A stretch of 43,823 bases of DNA from Bradyrhizobium glycinis (GTDB taxonomy: Bacteria; Pseudomonadota; Alphaproteobacteria; Rhizobiales; Xanthobacteraceae): positions 1 to 43,823 of the forward strand of contig NZ_JACCHQ010000043.1 in assembly GCF_016031655.1 (NCBI RefSeq), read 5' to 3'. The translations under genes and the position numbers were made by a program. A model generated the notes under the pieces. The model ran no database searches. It was given only the letters and a program-made list of their open reading frames with translations, and was not told the origin of the DNA. Of this stretch, positions 41,718 to 43,823 are shown piece by piece. The first letter of the stretch is position 1. Each line of letters opens with the position of its first letter.

Positions 41718-42983
41718 ATGAACCATTTCGACTATCGCAACGGCGTGCTGCACGCCGAGGCGGTGAACCTGTCCGAGCTGGCTGCCGCTGTCGGTACGCC
41801 GTTCTATTGCTATTCGACCGCAACGCTGGAGCGGCACTACCGCGTCTTCACCGAAGCCTTTGCCGGCGAGAAGGTGCTGGTCTGCTACGCCATGAAGGCG
41901 AACTCCAACCAGTCGGTGCTGCGGACGCTCGCCAAGCTCGGCGCCGGCGCCGACGTGGTTTCGGGCGGCGAGCTGAAGCGCGCCTTGGCTGCCGGCATTC
42001 CCGCCAGCAAGATCGTCTTCTCCGGCGTCGGCAAGACCGAAACAGAGCTGCGCGCGGCGCTCGCCGCCGACATCCTCTGCCTCAACGTCGAATCCGAGCC
42101 GGAGCTCGAGCTGCTGTCGCGCCTCGCGACCGAGATGGGCAAGACCGCGCGCATCTCGCTCCGTGTCAATCCCGACGTCGATGCCGGCACGCACGCAAAA
42201 ATTTCCACCGGAAAGTCCGAGAACAAGTTCGGCATCCCGATCGTCCATGCCCGCGAGGTCTATGCGCGCGCGGCGAAGCTGCCCGGAATCAAGGTGACCG
42301 GCACCGATGTGCATATCGGCAGCCAGATCACCGACCTGTCCGGCATGGAGACCGCGTTCCGCATCCTCTCCGAATTCGTGCAGACGCTGCGGGCGGACGG
42401 CCACGACATCAGCCACGTCGATTTCGGCGGCGGTCTCGGCATTCCCTATTACATGGACCGCGAGGCACCGCCGGCGCCCGCCGCCTATGCCGCCATGGTC
42501 AAGCGCGTCAGCCACAATCTCGGCTGCACGCTGATGTTCGAGCCGGGCCGCATGATCGTCGGCAATGCCGGCATTCTCGTCACCAAGGTGATCTATGTGA
42601 AGCACGGCGACGGCAAGAATTTCGTCATCATCGACGCCGCCATGAACGACCTCATCCGCCCGACGCTGTACGAGGCGCATCACGACATCCTGCCGGTGAA
42701 GCAGCCGGCGAAGGGCGCCGCCACCATCAAGGCCGATGTCGTCGGCCCGGTCTGCGAGACCGGCGACTATCTCGCGCTCGACCGCACGCTGCCGACACCC
42801 GCGCCCGGCGATCTCCTCGTCATCATGACCGCGGGTGCTTATGGCGCCGTGCAGGCCGGCACATACAACACCCGGCCGCTGGTGCCCGAGGTGCTGGTGA
42901 AGGGTGACCAATACGCCGTGGTGCGCCCGCGCATTGAGGTGGAGCAACTGATCGCGATGGATATGCCGGCGCCGTGGCTGTGA
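41718..42983 (+). CDS. lysA: Diaminopimelate decarboxylase
   Basis: A 421-residue PLP enzyme of the alanine-racemase fold III group. The PLP Lys is in VCYAMKANSNQSVL, the Gly-rich phosphate site in DFGGGLGIPYY, and the substrate-specific EPGRMIVGNAG and VGPVCETGDYLA with the catalytic Cys are present. It makes lysine from meso-diaminopimelate. No strong Shine-Dalgarno precedes ATG 41718, which fits coupling with the lipoprotein gene. It converges on the next gene with a 23-base gap. Confidence 0.96.
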   Translation: MNHFDYRNGVLHAEAVNLSELAAAVGTPFYCYSTATLERHYRVFTEAFAGEKVLVCYAMKANSNQSVLRTLAKLGAGADVVSGGELKRALAAGIPASKIVFSGVGKTETELRAALAADILCLNVESEPELELLSRLATEMGKTARISLRVNPDVDAGTHAKISTGKSENKFGIPIVHAREVYARAAKLPGIKVTGTDVHIGSQITDLSGMETAFRILSEFVQTLRADGHDISHVDFGGGLGIPYYMDREAPPAPAAYAAMVKRVSHNLGCTLMFEPGRMIVGNAGILVTKVIYVKHGDGKNFVIIDAAMNDLIRPTLYEAHHDILPVKQPAKGAATIKADVVGPVCETGDYLALDRTLPTPAPGDLLVIMTAGAYGAVQAGTYNTRPLVPEVLVKGDQYAVVRPRIEVEQLIAMDMPAPWL

Positions 42984-43006
42984 GCAATTGATCGACGGAA
43001 CCGGCG

Positions 43007-43823
43007 TTATTTCGTCCCGCCGACCACAACACCCGCCTTCTTCTCGATCGGCTTTATCGCAGCAGTGAAATCGGACTCGGCGCCCTCCGCGGCGATGATC
43101 GTCTCCCACAGCCGCCCGACCGCGTTGGCGACTTCCATCGACAGGCCAAGCTGCTTCATCTCCTCCAGCGCCAGCCGCACGTCCTTCACCATCAGCCCCG
43201 TGGCGAAGCCGAAGTCGAATGTGCGCGGCAGCACCGCGCGCGGAAACTTGTCACGGCTCGCGGTGTTCATGCCCGACCCCGCGTTGATGACGTCGATCAT
43301 CACGGCGGGATCAAGCCCGGCCTTGACGCCCATCACCACGGCCTCCGACGTCGCCACGATCGCGGTGGCCGACAGGAAATTGTTGGCGAGCTTCATGGTC
43401 TGCGCCGCGCCCGGCTTCTCGCCGATGAAGAACACCTTTCCGATCACCTCGAGTGCGGGCTTGAGCAGCTCGAACTCGGCTTTCGGGCCTGACACCATCA
43501 CCGCAAGCGTGCCCTTCTCCGCGCCGCCGACGCCGCCGGAGACCGGACAGTCGATCTGCACGATGCCGCGTTGGGCGAGCAGGCCGTGAATCTTCGCGGC
43601 CATCGCCGAGCCGACGGTGGAGAGATCAATGAAACGTTTCGCGCGCTTGCCCTCGATCACGCCGTTTGCACCGGTGGCAACGTCCAGCGAAGCCTGCAGC
43701 GAGGGCAGGCTCGCCATCACGGTCTCGACCTGGTCAGCGACGTCCTTCGGCGACGACGCAGCAATGGCACCGCGCGCGACCAGCTTGTCCATGACCTCCT
43801 TGCGCGTGTCGAACACGACGAGC
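43007..43823 (-). CDS. 3-hydroxyisobutyrate dehydrogenase family oxidoreductase (partial)
   Basis: The C-terminal 271 residues of a beta-hydroxyacid dehydrogenase; the reading frame runs off the right edge, so the N-terminal GxGxMG nucleotide-binding motif is missing from the window. Visible family features: IDLSTVGSAMAAKIHG, the substrate-binding DCPVSGGVGGAEKGTLAVMV, and the catalytic Lys segment AAQTMKLANNFLSATAI. Members oxidise 3-hydroxyisobutyrate, tartronate semialdehyde or related 3-hydroxyacids with NAD(P). Which substrate applies cannot be read here. Confidence 0.9.
   Translation of the reverse strand, partial: LVVFDTRKEVMDKLVARGAIAASSPKDVADQVETVMASLPSLQASLDVATGANGVIEGKRAKRFIDLSTVGSAMAAKIHGLLAQRGIVQIDCPVSGGVGGAEKGTLAVMVSGPKAEFELLKPALEVIGKVFFIGEKPGAAQTMKLANNFLSATAIVATSEAVVMGVKAGLDPAVMIDVINAGSGMNTASRDKFPRAVLPRTFDFGFATGLMVKDVRLALEEMKQLGLSMEVANAVGRLWETIIAAEGAESDFTAAIKPIEKKAGVVVGGTK

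Overview
The window looks like a chromosomal segment from a Bradyrhizobium-type alphaproteobacterium. The DNA is GC-rich. The thioredoxin-like protein at 39143-39820 closely matches my memory of Bradyrhizobium japonicum TlpA, and the tRNA-His has the alphaproteobacterial acceptor end (no extra G-1, A73). Several intergenic gaps hold long palindromic elements of the kind scattered through bradyrhizobial genomes. No database search was run; species-level assignment is inference.

Layout. (1) 1-1116: a phasin gene with a strong terminator, a palindromic repeat and tRNA-His(GTG). (2) 1117-4286: a small decayed island: a broken IS630-family transposase, two small orphan genes, and an apparently intact P4-type tyrosine integrase beside the 3' end of tRNA-Leu(CAA) at 4287-4371. 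I found no second attachment site. (3) 4526-9988: envelope and redox genes (DsbB, an AbrB-family membrane protein, a PsiF-repeat protein, a secreted two-module protein), then a TetR regulator divergent from two hotdog thioesterases with two matching palindromic operators between them, then a DsbA-like protein and a small membrane protein. (4) 10070-19719: an alpha/beta hydrolase and an HtrA-like protein lacking all three catalytic residues on the minus strand, then on the plus strand an AbgB-like M20 amidohydrolase followed by a complete five-gene Dpp/Opp-type peptide ABC importer. A perfect 30-bp inverted repeat lies between the amidohydrolase and the importer. (5) 19803-22938: a Cache-PAS-GGDEF diguanylate cyclase, dodecin and an HNH endonuclease. 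(6) 23140-31029: the most distinctive accessory block. A leftward run encodes a nitronate-monooxygenase-like flavoprotein, an orphan branched-chain-amino-acid-type binding protein, an acyl-CoA ligase, a flavin monooxygenase with an N-terminal NTF2/SnoaL-like extension, and an NHL-repeat amidating-lyase-like protein. A divergent LysR regulator sits over two helically phased palindromes. This looks like an uncharacterised catabolic unit. (7) 31026-43823: mostly housekeeping: an AlkA-like glycosylase, GluQ, a hybrid histidine kinase overlapping a YihY-family gene tail to tail, a HIG1-type small protein, a cobalamin adenosyltransferase, etfB-etfA, 3-hydroxybutyryl-CoA dehydrogenase, a YjfB-like small protein, tlpA, argH, an LptM-like lipoprotein, lysA, and the C-terminal part of a 3-hydroxyisobutyrate-dehydrogenase-family gene cut by the window edge.

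The core genes fit a metabolically versatile, PHB-storing, fatty-acid- and peptide-using soil bacterium. Start codons were re-chosen from Shine-Dalgarno spacing and family N-termini, so many differ from the longest possible reading frame.
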